Below, in pieces: positions 19,919 to 26,841 of a stretch of 28,697 nucleotides of DNA. Both the position numbers and the translations under genes were made by a program. How positions within the stretch are numbered: position 1 is the first letter of the stretch; every line of letters begins with the position of its first letter. The stretch lies in contig CAJNDL010000026.1 of NCBI GenBank assembly GCA_905221505.1, positions 1 to 28,697 of the forward strand, written 5' to 3'. Origin of the DNA: a bacterium. GTDB taxonomy: Bacteria > Bacillota > Bacilli > Lactobacillales > Streptococcaceae. The notes below the pieces were generated by a model. It was not told where the DNA came from, did not search any database, and worked only from the letters and a program-made list of their open reading frames with translations.

Positions 19919-21424
19919 GTGAAAAAAATTAGCTTATTATTCGCCAGTCTATGTGCCTTGTTTTTAGTGGCTTGTTCCAATCAAAAGCAGGCAGATGGCA
20001 AACTAAATATCGTAACAACCTTTTACCCTGTCTATGAATTTACCAAGCAAGTCGCAGGAGATACTGCTAATGTAGAACTCCTCATCGGTGCTGGTACAGA
20101 ACCCCATGAATATGAACCGTCTGCCAAGGCAGTTGCTAAAATCCAAGACGCAGATACCTTCGTTTATGAAAATGAAAACATGGAAACATGGGTACCTAAA
20201 TTGCTAGATACTTTGGATAAGAAAAAGGTGAAGACTATCAAGGCGACAGGTGATATGTTGCTCTTGCCAGGTGGCGAGGAAGAAGAGGGCGACCATGACC
20301 ATGGAGAAGAAGGTCATCACCATGAGTATGATCCCCATGTTTGGTTGTCACCAGTCCGTGCCATCAAACTTGTAGAGCACATCCGTGATAGCTTGTCAGC
20401 AGATTATCCTGATAAAAAAGAGACCTTTGAGAAGAATGCTGCTGCCTATATCGAAAAATTGCAAGCCTTGGATAAGGCTTATGCAGAAGGCTTGTCTCAA
20501 GCTAAACAAAAGAGCTTTGTGACTCAGCACGCAGCCTTTAACTACCTTGCTTTGGACTATGGACTCAAACAAGTCGCAATCTCAGGTCTCTCTCCAGATG
20601 CAGAACCATCAGCTGCACGTCTGGCAGAATTGACAGAGTACGTCAAGAAAAATAAAATTGCCTATATCTACTTTGAGGAAAATGCTTCACAAGCCCTTGC
20701 TAACACACTTTCAAAAGAGGCAGGTGTCAAAACAGATGTCCTCAATCCTTTAGAAAGTCTGACAGAAGAGGACACTAAGGCTGGAGAAAATTACATCTCA
20801 ATCATGGAGAAAAACCTCAAGGCTTTGAAACAAACAACAGACCAAGAAGGCCCAGCAATCGAGCCTGAAAAGGCAGAGGATACCAAGACAGTTCAAAATG
20901 GTTACTTTGAAGATGCAGCTGTCAAGGACCGCACCTTGAGTGACTATGTAGGTAACTGGCAATCAGTTTATCCTTTCCTTGAAGATGGTACGTTTGATCA
21001 AGTATTTGACTACAAGGCTAAGTTGACTGGTAAGATGACCCAGGCTGAGTACAAGGCCTACTATACAAAAGGCTATCAGACAGATGTCACTAAGATCAAT
21101 ATCACTGATAACACTATGGAATTTGTTCAAGGTGGACAAAGCAAGAAATATACTTACAAGTATGTTGGTAAGAAAATCTTGACTTACAAGAAAGGCAATC
21201 GTGGCGTGCGCTTCCTCTTTGAAGCCACAGATGCTGATGCTGGACAATTCAAATATGTTCAGTTTAGTGACCACAATATCGCCCCAGTTAAGGCAGAACA
21301 TTTCCATATTTTCTTTGGAGGCACAAGCCAAGAAGCCCTCTTTGAAGAAATGGATAACTGGCCAACCTACTACCCAGATAACCTATCTGGTCAAGAAATC
21401 GCCCAAGAAATGTTGGCACATTGA
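19919..21424 (+). CDS. adcA: Zinc-binding lipoprotein AdcA with ZinT domain
   Basis: The 501-aa lipoprotein captures extracellular zinc. It starts at GTG with AGGAG upstream. The signal peptide ends in the lipobox LVAC, making Cys19 the lipidated residue. The ZnuA-like domain (about 25-310) has the zinc ligands His63, His140, His204 and Glu279, and a His/Asp/Glu-rich loop at about 119-140. The C-terminal ZinT domain (about 320-501) begins near GYFEDAAVKDRTLSDYVG and carries the HNIAPVKAEHFHIFFG histidine motif. It is the last gene of adcRCBA; a strong terminator follows. Confidence 0.97.
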   Translation: MKKISLLFASLCALFLVACSNQKQADGKLNIVTTFYPVYEFTKQVAGDTANVELLIGAGTEPHEYEPSAKAVAKIQDADTFVYENENMETWVPKLLDTLDKKKVKTIKATGDMLLLPGGEEEEGDHDHGEEGHHHEYDPHVWLSPVRAIKLVEHIRDSLSADYPDKKETFEKNAAAYIEKLQALDKAYAEGLSQAKQKSFVTQHAAFNYLALDYGLKQVAISGLSPDAEPSAARLAELTEYVKKNKIAYIYFEENASQALANTLSKEAGVKTDVLNPLESLTEEDTKAGENYISIMEKNLKALKQTTDQEGPAIEPEKAEDTKTVQNGYFEDAAVKDRTLSDYVGNWQSVYPFLEDGTFDQVFDYKAKLTGKMTQAEYKAYYTKGYQTDVTKINITDNTMEFVQGGQSKKYTYKYVGKKILTYKKGNRGVRFLFEATDADAGQFKYVQFSDHNIAPVKAEHFHIFFGGTSQEALFEEMDNWPTYYPDNLSGQEIAQEMLAH

Positions 21425-21429
21425 TGAGA

Positions 21430-21468
21430 AACCGACTAGTTCAGTTCATAAGAGATAGTCGGTTTTTT
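21430..21468 (+). terminator. Terminator of the adc operon
   Basis: AACCGACTA (21430-21438) pairs perfectly with TAGTCGGTT (21456-21464), followed by a T-run. It starts six bases after the adcA stop. Confidence 0.9.
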
Positions 21469-21538
21469 GGTACTAGATGGCTAACTTCATTATAGACCTT
21501 TCAGATACCTAAGGAATTTTAAACAATGAATAAAATTC

Positions 21539-21567
21539 TTGAGATATCTGGACCTGTATGTTAGAAT
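21539..21567 (+). promoter_or_regulatory. Strong promoter in the adcA-SPFH gap
   Basis: TTGAGA (21539-21544), exactly 17 bases, then TAGAAT (21562-21567) with a TGT extension. No protein frame follows; only about 60 bases downstream lies a terminator. The predicted start is near 21574. Confidence 0.65.
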
Positions 21568-21571
21568 GATT

Positions 21572-21593
21572 TTAATGGATAAGGTTCATTAGA
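21572..21593. repeat. Copy 1 of a direct repeat flanking the toxin-like ORF
   Basis: On the plus strand this reads TTAATGGATAAGG followed by TTCATTAGA. It resembles 21831-21850 (TTAAATTGATAGAGATTAGA) through the blocks TTAA, GATA and ATTAGA in the same order and orientation. It forms the 5' end of the predicted short RNA. Confidence 0.55.
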
Positions 21594-21635
21594 ACACCAA
21601 AGCCCCTAACTATGCCAGTAGTTAAGGGCTTTTTT
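21574..21635 (+). ncRNA. Predicted 60-odd-nt RNA, par RNA II-like antitoxin
   Basis: The RNA is bounded by the promoter at 21539-21567 and a terminator at 21601-21635 (AGCCCCTAACTA pairing with TAGTTAAGGGCT, then a T-run). Its length is close to the roughly 65 nt of RNA II of the pAD1 par system. Its first 20 or so bases carry a repeat whose partner lies at the 5' end of the opposing toxin-like ORF. The RNA could therefore base-pair with that message, as AUUAGA with UCUAAU and GAUA with UAUC. It has no useful ORF. The assignment as antitoxin is inference from this arrangement. Confidence 0.5.
21601..21635 (+). terminator. Terminator shared by the convergent RNAs
   Basis: A 12-pair stem with one imperfect position (21601-21612 with 21619-21630) and a six-base loop ends in a run of T on the plus strand. 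On the minus strand the tail is weaker (TTT). It lies between the short RNA and the end of the minus-strand toxin-like ORF. Confidence 0.8.
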
Positions 21636-21682
21636 GACGTATCTTAGCGATTAAACGGGTGTTGATAGGCCAGTCACTCGGT

Positions 21683-21823
21683 CTATTTCTTACCATCTAG
21701 CCATTTGCAAACGAAATACAAGATAATTCCTTCTATGACCTCCGCTACAATAGTAAGAACGAGCTCAGGTAGTACTTAGATAAACAACGGAGCTAGAAAT
21801 ATTCTGAGCAATGTTTCTAACAT
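21683..21823 (-). pseudogene. Fst-like type I toxin gene broken by an in-frame stop
   Basis: Read on the minus strand, the ATG at 21823 opens MLETLLRIFLAPLFI, then a TAA (21776-21778), then in the same frame VLPELVLTIVAEVIEGII and LYFVCKWLDGKK before TAG. With the stop restored to a sense codon (for example CAA) it would be a 46-aa single-helix hydrophobic peptide. The AP near the start and the ending KWLDGKK recall Fst/holin-like type I toxins of Gram-positive bacteria. There is no clear ribosome site, which is common where toxin translation is occluded. As it stands only a 15-aa product could be made unless the stop is read through. Homology is by eye only. Confidence 0.5.
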
Positions 21824-21830
21824 ATGTAAC

Positions 21831-21850
21831 TTAAATTGATAGAGATTAGA
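21831..21850. repeat. Copy 2 of the direct repeat, at the toxin translation start
   Basis: TTAAATTGATAGAGATTAGA on the plus strand lies eight bases before the toxin-like ATG (minus strand). It is the partner of 21572-21593. In the par system such repeats lie at the toxin initiation region and in RNA II, where they allow pairing between the two RNAs. Confidence 0.5.
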
Positions 21851-21898
21851 CGACAATGTGACAATCCACCTCTAATTCTTGACATTTCAGGAAAAATC

Positions 21899-21912
21899 GC
21901 AGTAAAAACTGC
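21899..21912. repeat. Short inverted repeat upstream of the SPFH gene
   Basis: GCAGTAAAAACTGC is a perfect five-pair palindrome with a four-base loop. It lies about 20 bases upstream of the SPFH -10 and could be an operator; on the minus strand it is followed by a T-run and could be a weak terminator. Confidence 0.3.
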
Positions 21913-21929
21913 ACAGCCTTCTTTAAATG

Positions 21930-21938
21930 TGCTATAAT
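21930..21938 (+). promoter_or_regulatory. Extended -10 promoter of the SPFH gene
   Basis: TGCTATAAT is a consensus TGn-extended -10, 30 bases before the start codon. No good -35 is present at 17 bases. A TTGACA at 21879-21884 is too distant to pair with it. The gap 21640-21926 otherwise holds the toxin-like ORF and repeats listed separately. Confidence 0.65.
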
Positions 21939-21968
21939 ACAGGAAAAATAATAATGGAGGTCACGATA

Positions 21969-22868
21969 ATGGCAACATTTTTGATGATTTTTGTGGTGGT
22001 TTGTGTGCTCCTATTGGTGATAGTCACACTGAGTACAGTTTATGTGGTTCGTCAGCAGTCGGTGGCGATTATTGAACGCTTTGGGAAATTCCAAAAGGTT
22101 GCCAATAGCGGTATTCATATTCGCTTGCCTTTTGGGGTTGACTCGATTGCAGCGCGGATTCAGTTGCGCTTGTTGCAAAGCGATATTGTGGTTGAGACCA
22201 AGACCAAGGACAATGTGTTCGTTATGATGAATGTGGCGACTCAGTACCGTGTCAATGAGCAGAGCGTAACAGATGCCTACTATAAACTCATGCGTCCAGA
22301 ATCTCAGATTAAATCTTATATCGAAGACGCCCTTCGCTCTTCTGTTCCAAAATTAACCTTGGATGAATTGTTTGAGAAAAAAGATGAGATTGCCCTTGAA
22401 GTTCAACACCAAGTCGCAGAAGAAATGACTACTTACGGCTACATTATTGTGAAAACCTTGATTACCAAGGTCGAACCGGATGCAGAAGTTAAGCAATCCA
22501 TGAATGAAATCAATGCGGCGCAACGTAAGCGGGTCGCAGCGCAAGAATTGGCGGAAGCTGACAAGATTAAAATCGTCACTGCAGCTGAAGCCGAAGCAGA
22601 AAAAGACCGCCTTCATGGTGTGGGGATTGCCCAACAACGTAAGGCGATTGTGGATGGATTGGCAGAGTCTATCACAGAACTCAAGGAAGCCAATGTTGGC
22701 ATGACAGAAGAACAGATCATGTCCATCCTCTTGACCAACCAGTATTTGGATACTTTGAATACCTTTGCCTCTAAAGGAAATCAAACTATCTTTTTACCAA
22801 ATACTCCAAATGGTGTGGATGATATCCGTACACAAATCTTGTCAGCCCTCCGTGCTGAGAAGAAATAA
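21969..22868 (+). CDS. SPFH/band-7 (stomatin/prohibitin-type) membrane protein
   Basis: The 299-aa protein has one N-terminal membrane helix (MATFLMIFVVVCVLLLVIVT) followed by the band-7 core: YVVRQQSVAIIERFGKFQKV, GIHIRLPFG, then VETKTKDNVFVMMNVATQYRV. A long coiled coil (residues about 180-240, rich in Ala, Glu and Lys: AAQRKRVAAQELAEADKIK) follows. Such proteins form oligomeric membrane scaffolds and often influence membrane-protein turnover; the specific role here is unknown. The start is chosen at the ATG with GGAGG eight bases upstream; an earlier in-frame ATG overlaps that site. It is a single-gene unit with its own promoter and terminator. Confidence 0.92.
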   Translation: MATFLMIFVVVCVLLLVIVTLSTVYVVRQQSVAIIERFGKFQKVANSGIHIRLPFGVDSIAARIQLRLLQSDIVVETKTKDNVFVMMNVATQYRVNEQSVTDAYYKLMRPESQIKSYIEDALRSSVPKLTLDELFEKKDEIALEVQHQVAEEMTTYGYIIVKTLITKVEPDAEVKQSMNEINAAQRKRVAAQELAEADKIKIVTAAEAEAEKDRLHGVGIAQQRKAIVDGLAESITELKEANVGMTEEQIMSILLTNQYLDTLNTFASKGNQTIFLPNTPNGVDDIRTQILSALRAEKK

Positions 22869-22874
22869 TAGACT

Positions 22875-22901
22875 AAAGAGCCTGATTCCAGGCTCTTTTT
22901 G
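22875..22901 (+). terminator. Terminator of the SPFH gene
   Basis: AAAGAGCCTG pairs perfectly with CAGGCTCTTT across a four-base loop and ends in a T-run, six bases after the stop codon. Confidence 0.92.
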
Positions 22902-22988
22902 CATTACCCTTGTAGCTTTGAGGACTAAATCCTCCTCCACAAATTATAGAATCTTTTCTGAGTATTTAGGGAGTGATGGAGGAAATAT

Positions 22989-23016
22989 TGAAAGCGCTTT
23001 TGTTTTGTGTTATAGT
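22989..23016 (+). promoter_or_regulatory. Promoter and cre site of the GH2-GH29 operon
   Basis: TGAAAGCGCTTTTG (22989-23002) is a close cre match, and TGTTATAGT (23008-23016) is an extended -10. The cre covers the -35 region, the same arrangement as at glpK, so CcpA should repress when a preferred sugar is present. The start codon is 36 bases downstream. Confidence 0.75.
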
Positions 23017-23051
23017 CAAGTAAATCGAGTCGTTTAAAGAGGAATGATTGT

Positions 23052-26000
23052 ATGAGAAGAGAAGAAGTTTTACGAAATCACTGGTTTTTTAGCCAGGAGG
23101 TGGGGAAAGAAGAGGCCTTGGCATCGGATTTTCAGAGGGAAAATTGGCAGGCGATTCAAGTGCCCCATGACTGGAGTATTTACAATGATTTTGACCATTA
23201 CTCGCCAGCGCAAAATGAGGGTGGCCAGCTAAATGGGGGTCAGGCATGGTACCGGACGCAGTTCTACTTGGAAGAAGATGCCAGTCTTGTTTCGGTGCGT
23301 TTACTCTTTGATGGGGTTTACATGAATGCCCAAGTCTATATCAACGGGCAAGTGCTGGGCTATTATCCCAATGGCTACACACCTTTTTCTTATGATATCA
23401 CGCCTTATCTAAGAAACGATGGAACGGCCAACCAGCTTGCGGTTTTTGTGGAAAACCAGCAACCTAGCAGTCGTTGGTACTCGGGTAGCGGCATTTATCG
23501 AGAAGTGAAATTGTTGATTACAGATTCGGTGCATCTGGATTTGTATGGGCTTACGATAAAAAGTCCTAAGCTAAAGGAGCAAAGGCAATCTTGGGTGGGA
23601 ACCCAGCTTGAAAGTAAGGTTTCAAATGATGGGCCTCAGTCCGTGTCGGTATATTTGGAACAGAGTATTTGGTATGATGGACAACAGGTTTCAGACTGGC
23701 AGGCGACAGATTCTGTAGTGATTGAAGCTGGGGACAAACATCATTTCCAACAAGCAATATCAATTTTTCAACCCTTGCTTTGGGATATTGACCATCCTCA
23801 CCTTTACCAATTGAAGACTCGCCTTTACAAAAATGGCGTCTTGGTTGATGAAGAAGAGGAAACTTTTGGTTACCGTTATATGGATTGGCAAGCGGATAAG
23901 GGCTTCTTTCTAAATGGTCGCTGGTTGAAGATTCATGGGGTATGTCTCCACCATGACTACGGAGCGCTGGGAGCTGTGGAAAACAAGTCAGCTGCTGAGA
24001 GACGATTGCGTCAGATGAAGGAAATGGGAGTCAATGCTATCCGAATTACCCATAATCCAGCTAGTAGTATTTTGCTGAATCTGGCTGCCAAAATGGGCCT
24101 ACTCATCCAAGAAGAAGCCTTTGATACCTGGTATGGAGGCAAGAAAGAATATGACTATGGTCGCTTTTTTGAGGAAGAAGCGACTCATCCAGAAGCGAAG
24201 ACGGGAGATTTTTGGTCAGATTACGATTTACGCACCATGATTGAGCGTGGCAAGAACAATCCAGCCATCTTTATGTGGTCCTTGGGAAATGAAGTCAGTG
24301 AAGCAAATGGAGATGCTCATTCATTGAAGACGCTCAAACGCTTGCTAGAAAGGGTTAAGGAAGTGGATGATAGCCGTTTTGTGACCATGGGAATGGACCA
24401 GTTCCGCTTTGGCGATGGTTCTGGAGGTCATGAGAAGATAGCCAATTTGCTGGATGTGGTGGGCTTGAACTACTCGGAAGATAATATTGATAGGATTCGC
24501 AAAAGACATCCCAAGTGGCGACTTTATGGATCTGAAACCTCATCGGCTACACGGACGCGTGACAGCTATTTTCGACCAGATAAGGAATGGGTTGGGGATA
24601 ATCGCCGCGTGCGGAATTTTGAACAGTCGGACTATGGCAATGATCGGGTTCCTTGGGGGAAGACGGCGACGGATTCTTGGATAGCAGATAGAAATAGGCT
24701 AGACTATGCCGGTCAGTTTATCTGGACAGGAGTGGACTATATCGGTGAGCCGACTCCTTGGCACAATCAAAATGACACGCCTGTCAAGAGTTCCTATTTT
24801 GGGCTTGTGGACACGGCAGGGATTCCTAAAAATGATTATTATCTCTATCAAAGTCAGTGGTTGAATGGTGATCAAAAGCCTATGATTCATATCCTGCCCC
24901 ATTGGAATTGGGAAATCCACAAGAGTTATCAACAAGTTGTGGATAAGTATGGGGATATCCCTGTTCGAGTGTATTCAAATGCTGGTTCTGTAGAGTTATT
25001 TCTCAATGGAAAATCCCAAGGCAGAAAGACTTTTCAGGGAAAATGGACTTCCGACGGTAGAAAATACCAAGAGGGAGCAAGTTCTGACCAACTCTATCTC
25101 GAATGGCGTTTGCCTTATAAACCAGGAGAATTGTCTGCTGTAGCCTATGACCGCCAAGGTCAGATTGTGGCAGAAGATAGGGTGGTGACTGCAGGTAAGC
25201 CAGCCCAAATCGGGCTACATGCCGAGAAAATACAACTGGAGCCAGATGGACAAGACCTCCTCTATCTCTATTTTGATGTATTGGACAAGGATGGAAATTG
25301 GGTGCCGACTGCCTCCAATCAGATTCATTTTAAAATTGAGGGCCCTGCTCGCATTGTGGGTGTGGATAATGGCAGACAGGCCAGCCGTGAACGTTACCAG
25401 GTTCAGAAAAATGGTCGGTTTAAGCGGAAAGCCTTTCATGGCAGGGGTGTCCTTTTAGTTCAGAGCTTGGAGCAGGCAGGTCAAGTAAGAGTAAAGGCTA
25501 GTGCTAGAGGGCTAGAGCCAGCAAGTTTTGATCTCTTAGTGGGAGAGGATTTGGCTTGCCAGCCAGTGAAAAATAAGCGCTTGTTTGAGATTCGAGTGGA
25601 CAAGAGGGCAGGTTTGCAAGAAGGAGATTCCCCAGCTATTGGACTTTATCCACAAACTGTGGATAACCCTGTGAACAAGGTGGGGAATAGTGAAGTGATT
25701 TGGGAGACGAGTGGTAGTGCTCATGCCATTATCAAGCAGGGGGTGCTTCATTGCTTGTCTGCAGGCGACTTGGCTATCCGCGCTAGTTATCAAGGGAAGA
25801 CCTATCAAATGCATTTGCAGGTTGCAGAAAATACCTCGCTAGGCCGAGCAGTTTCTGTAAGACCACTTCGCTTGTATACAGCTAAGGGGACTTATCCACA
25901 GTTTCCGTCCTTGGTCTTGGTGGACTATGAGTCTGGTGGTGTAAAACGAGTCAAGCTTGTCTGGGAGGAAATTCCTAAAGAAGATTTGGAAAAATTTCAT

Positions 26001-26840
26001 GAATTTACGGTATCTGGCCAGCTAGAGGGTCTGGATTTAAAGGCTTCGGTTCAGGTTTGTGTTCAAGGGATTTGCGCTATTGAACCTGAAAGAGTCTGGA
26101 CGCTTGTCAAGGAAGCCCCACACTTACCAGAGCGAGTTAAGCTAGTCTTATCAGATGGCAGACGAGATACGGCCAAGGTGACTTGGGATGAACTCGATCC
26201 TAAAATTTATGCTCAGGTAGGAAAATATGTTCTCACAGGGCAAGTAGCGGGCTGTGAGTTGCTAGCAAAAGTCACCATTCATGTGACAGATGCTAGTGTA
26301 GATGGGGAAGTTATTTCCAATCAGTGGACAGGGTCCAACCTGCCTCTGGTCTTTGCTTCCCACTCAGAACCTAATCACCCAGCCTCTTACCTCAATGACA
26401 AGGTCATTGCTCGAAAGAAAGCGATAGCCAATACTTGGATTGCTAAATCAGAGCAAGCCAGTGTGGGTATTCTGTTTGGAGATGCAGGGATTTTAAAACC
26501 GCGATTTGTGGATAACCTGACCTTGTATTATGTTGAAAATCAAGACTACGTGGCGGTGGATCCTACCTATATCGACTATTATGTAGGGAATGAGCCTGCC
26601 TTGCCTCGGACTCCCAACCATTTGGACAAGGATTCTCTGCTCAAGCAAGAGGAGAATTGGCGCCCTGTATCAGTTATCCGAAAAGTGTCAAGCGACAAGG
26701 ATGAAGAGCTTCGTTTTGAATTTGATAAGGTGAAAACTTATGCCCTTCGTCTTCGATTTGAAGACTTGACCAGCCCCCTAGCCTTAACAGAATTGCAAGT
26801 GCATGCCAAAAAAGTAAAGAAAAATGTAGATAGGAAGTAG
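23052..26840 (+). CDS. Glycoside hydrolase family 2 enzyme, probable beta-galactosidase, multidomain
   Basis: This 1262-aa protein starts with a GH2 sugar-binding domain (about 1-165, with VPHDWSIYNDFD and GSGIYREVKL), an Ig-like domain (about 170-275) and a TIM barrel (about 280-600). The acid/base Glu414 lies in MWSLGNEVSE and the nucleophile Glu495 in LYGSETSSATRT. Further beta-sandwich domains follow, then two bacterial Ig-like (Big_4) repeats at about 935-1085. A C-terminal carbohydrate-binding-like domain (about 1095-1262) resembles those of pneumococcal BgaA. Unlike BgaA there is no signal peptide and no LPXTG anchor, so it is probably cytoplasmic. Beta-galactosidase activity is likely but other GH2 specificities are not excluded. 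It is followed after one base by a GH29 fucosidase. No sugar transporter gene is in view. Confidence 0.85.
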   Translation: MRREEVLRNHWFFSQEVGKEEALASDFQRENWQAIQVPHDWSIYNDFDHYSPAQNEGGQLNGGQAWYRTQFYLEEDASLVSVRLLFDGVYMNAQVYINGQVLGYYPNGYTPFSYDITPYLRNDGTANQLAVFVENQQPSSRWYSGSGIYREVKLLITDSVHLDLYGLTIKSPKLKEQRQSWVGTQLESKVSNDGPQSVSVYLEQSIWYDGQQVSDWQATDSVVIEAGDKHHFQQAISIFQPLLWDIDHPHLYQLKTRLYKNGVLVDEEEETFGYRYMDWQADKGFFLNGRWLKIHGVCLHHDYGALGAVENKSAAERRLRQMKEMGVNAIRITHNPASSILLNLAAKMGLLIQEEAFDTWYGGKKEYDYGRFFEEEATHPEAKTGDFWSDYDLRTMIERGKNNPAIFMWSLGNEVSEANGDAHSLKTLKRLLERVKEVDDSRFVTMGMDQFRFGDGSGGHEKIANLLDVVGLNYSEDNIDRIRKRHPKWRLYGSETSSATRTRDSYFRPDKEWVGDNRRVRNFEQSDYGNDRVPWGKTATDSWIADRNRLDYAGQFIWTGVDYIGEPTPWHNQNDTPVKSSYFGLVDTAGIPKNDYYLYQSQWLNGDQKPMIHILPHWNWEIHKSYQQVVDKYGDIPVRVYSNAGSVELFLNGKSQGRKTFQGKWTSDGRKYQEGASSDQLYLEWRLPYKPGELSAVAYDRQGQIVAEDRVVTAGKPAQIGLHAEKIQLEPDGQDLLYLYFDVLDKDGNWVPTASNQIHFKIEGPARIVGVDNGRQASRERYQVQKNGRFKRKAFHGRGVLLVQSLEQAGQVRVKASARGLEPASFDLLVGEDLACQPVKNKRLFEIRVDKRAGLQEGDSPAIGLYPQTVDNPVNKVGNSEVIWETSGSAHAIIKQGVLHCLSAGDLAIRASYQGKTYQMHLQVAENTSLGRAVSVRPLRLYTAKGTYPQFPSLVLVDYESGGVKRVKLVWEEIPKEDLEKFHEFTVSGQLEGLDLKASVQVCVQGICAIEPERVWTLVKEAPHLPERVKLVLSDGRRDTAKVTWDELDPKIYAQVGKYVLTGQVAGCELLAKVTIHVTDASVDGEVISNQWTGSNLPLVFASHSEPNHPASYLNDKVIARKKAIANTWIAKSEQASVGILFGDAGILKPRFVDNLTLYYVENQDYVAVDPTYIDYYVGNEPALPRTPNHLDKDSLLKQEENWRPVSVIRKVSSDKDEELRFEFDKVKTYALRLRFEDLTSPLALTELQVHAKKVKKNVDRK

Positions 26841-26841
26841 T

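Noticed and set aside
20963..21331. 122-codon minus-strand frame opposite the ZinT part of adcA
   Set aside because: It is a shadow of the conserved adcA frame, with no promoter or family resemblance.
21539..21567. CiaR-dependent small RNA (csRNA) promoter
   Set aside because: No TTTAAG-N5-TTTAAG lies upstream of the -10; a normal -35 and 17-base spacer suffice, and the par RNA II reading explains the repeats better.
21836..21864. Minus-strand promoter TTGTCA-17-TATCAA for the toxin-like ORF
   Set aside because: The -10 would fall inside the direct repeat and is a poor match, so the toxin promoter remains unassigned.
22353..22784. 143-codon minus-strand frame opposite the SPFH gene
   Set aside because: It is explained by the Ala/Glu/Lys-rich coiled coil on the other strand and has no start signals.
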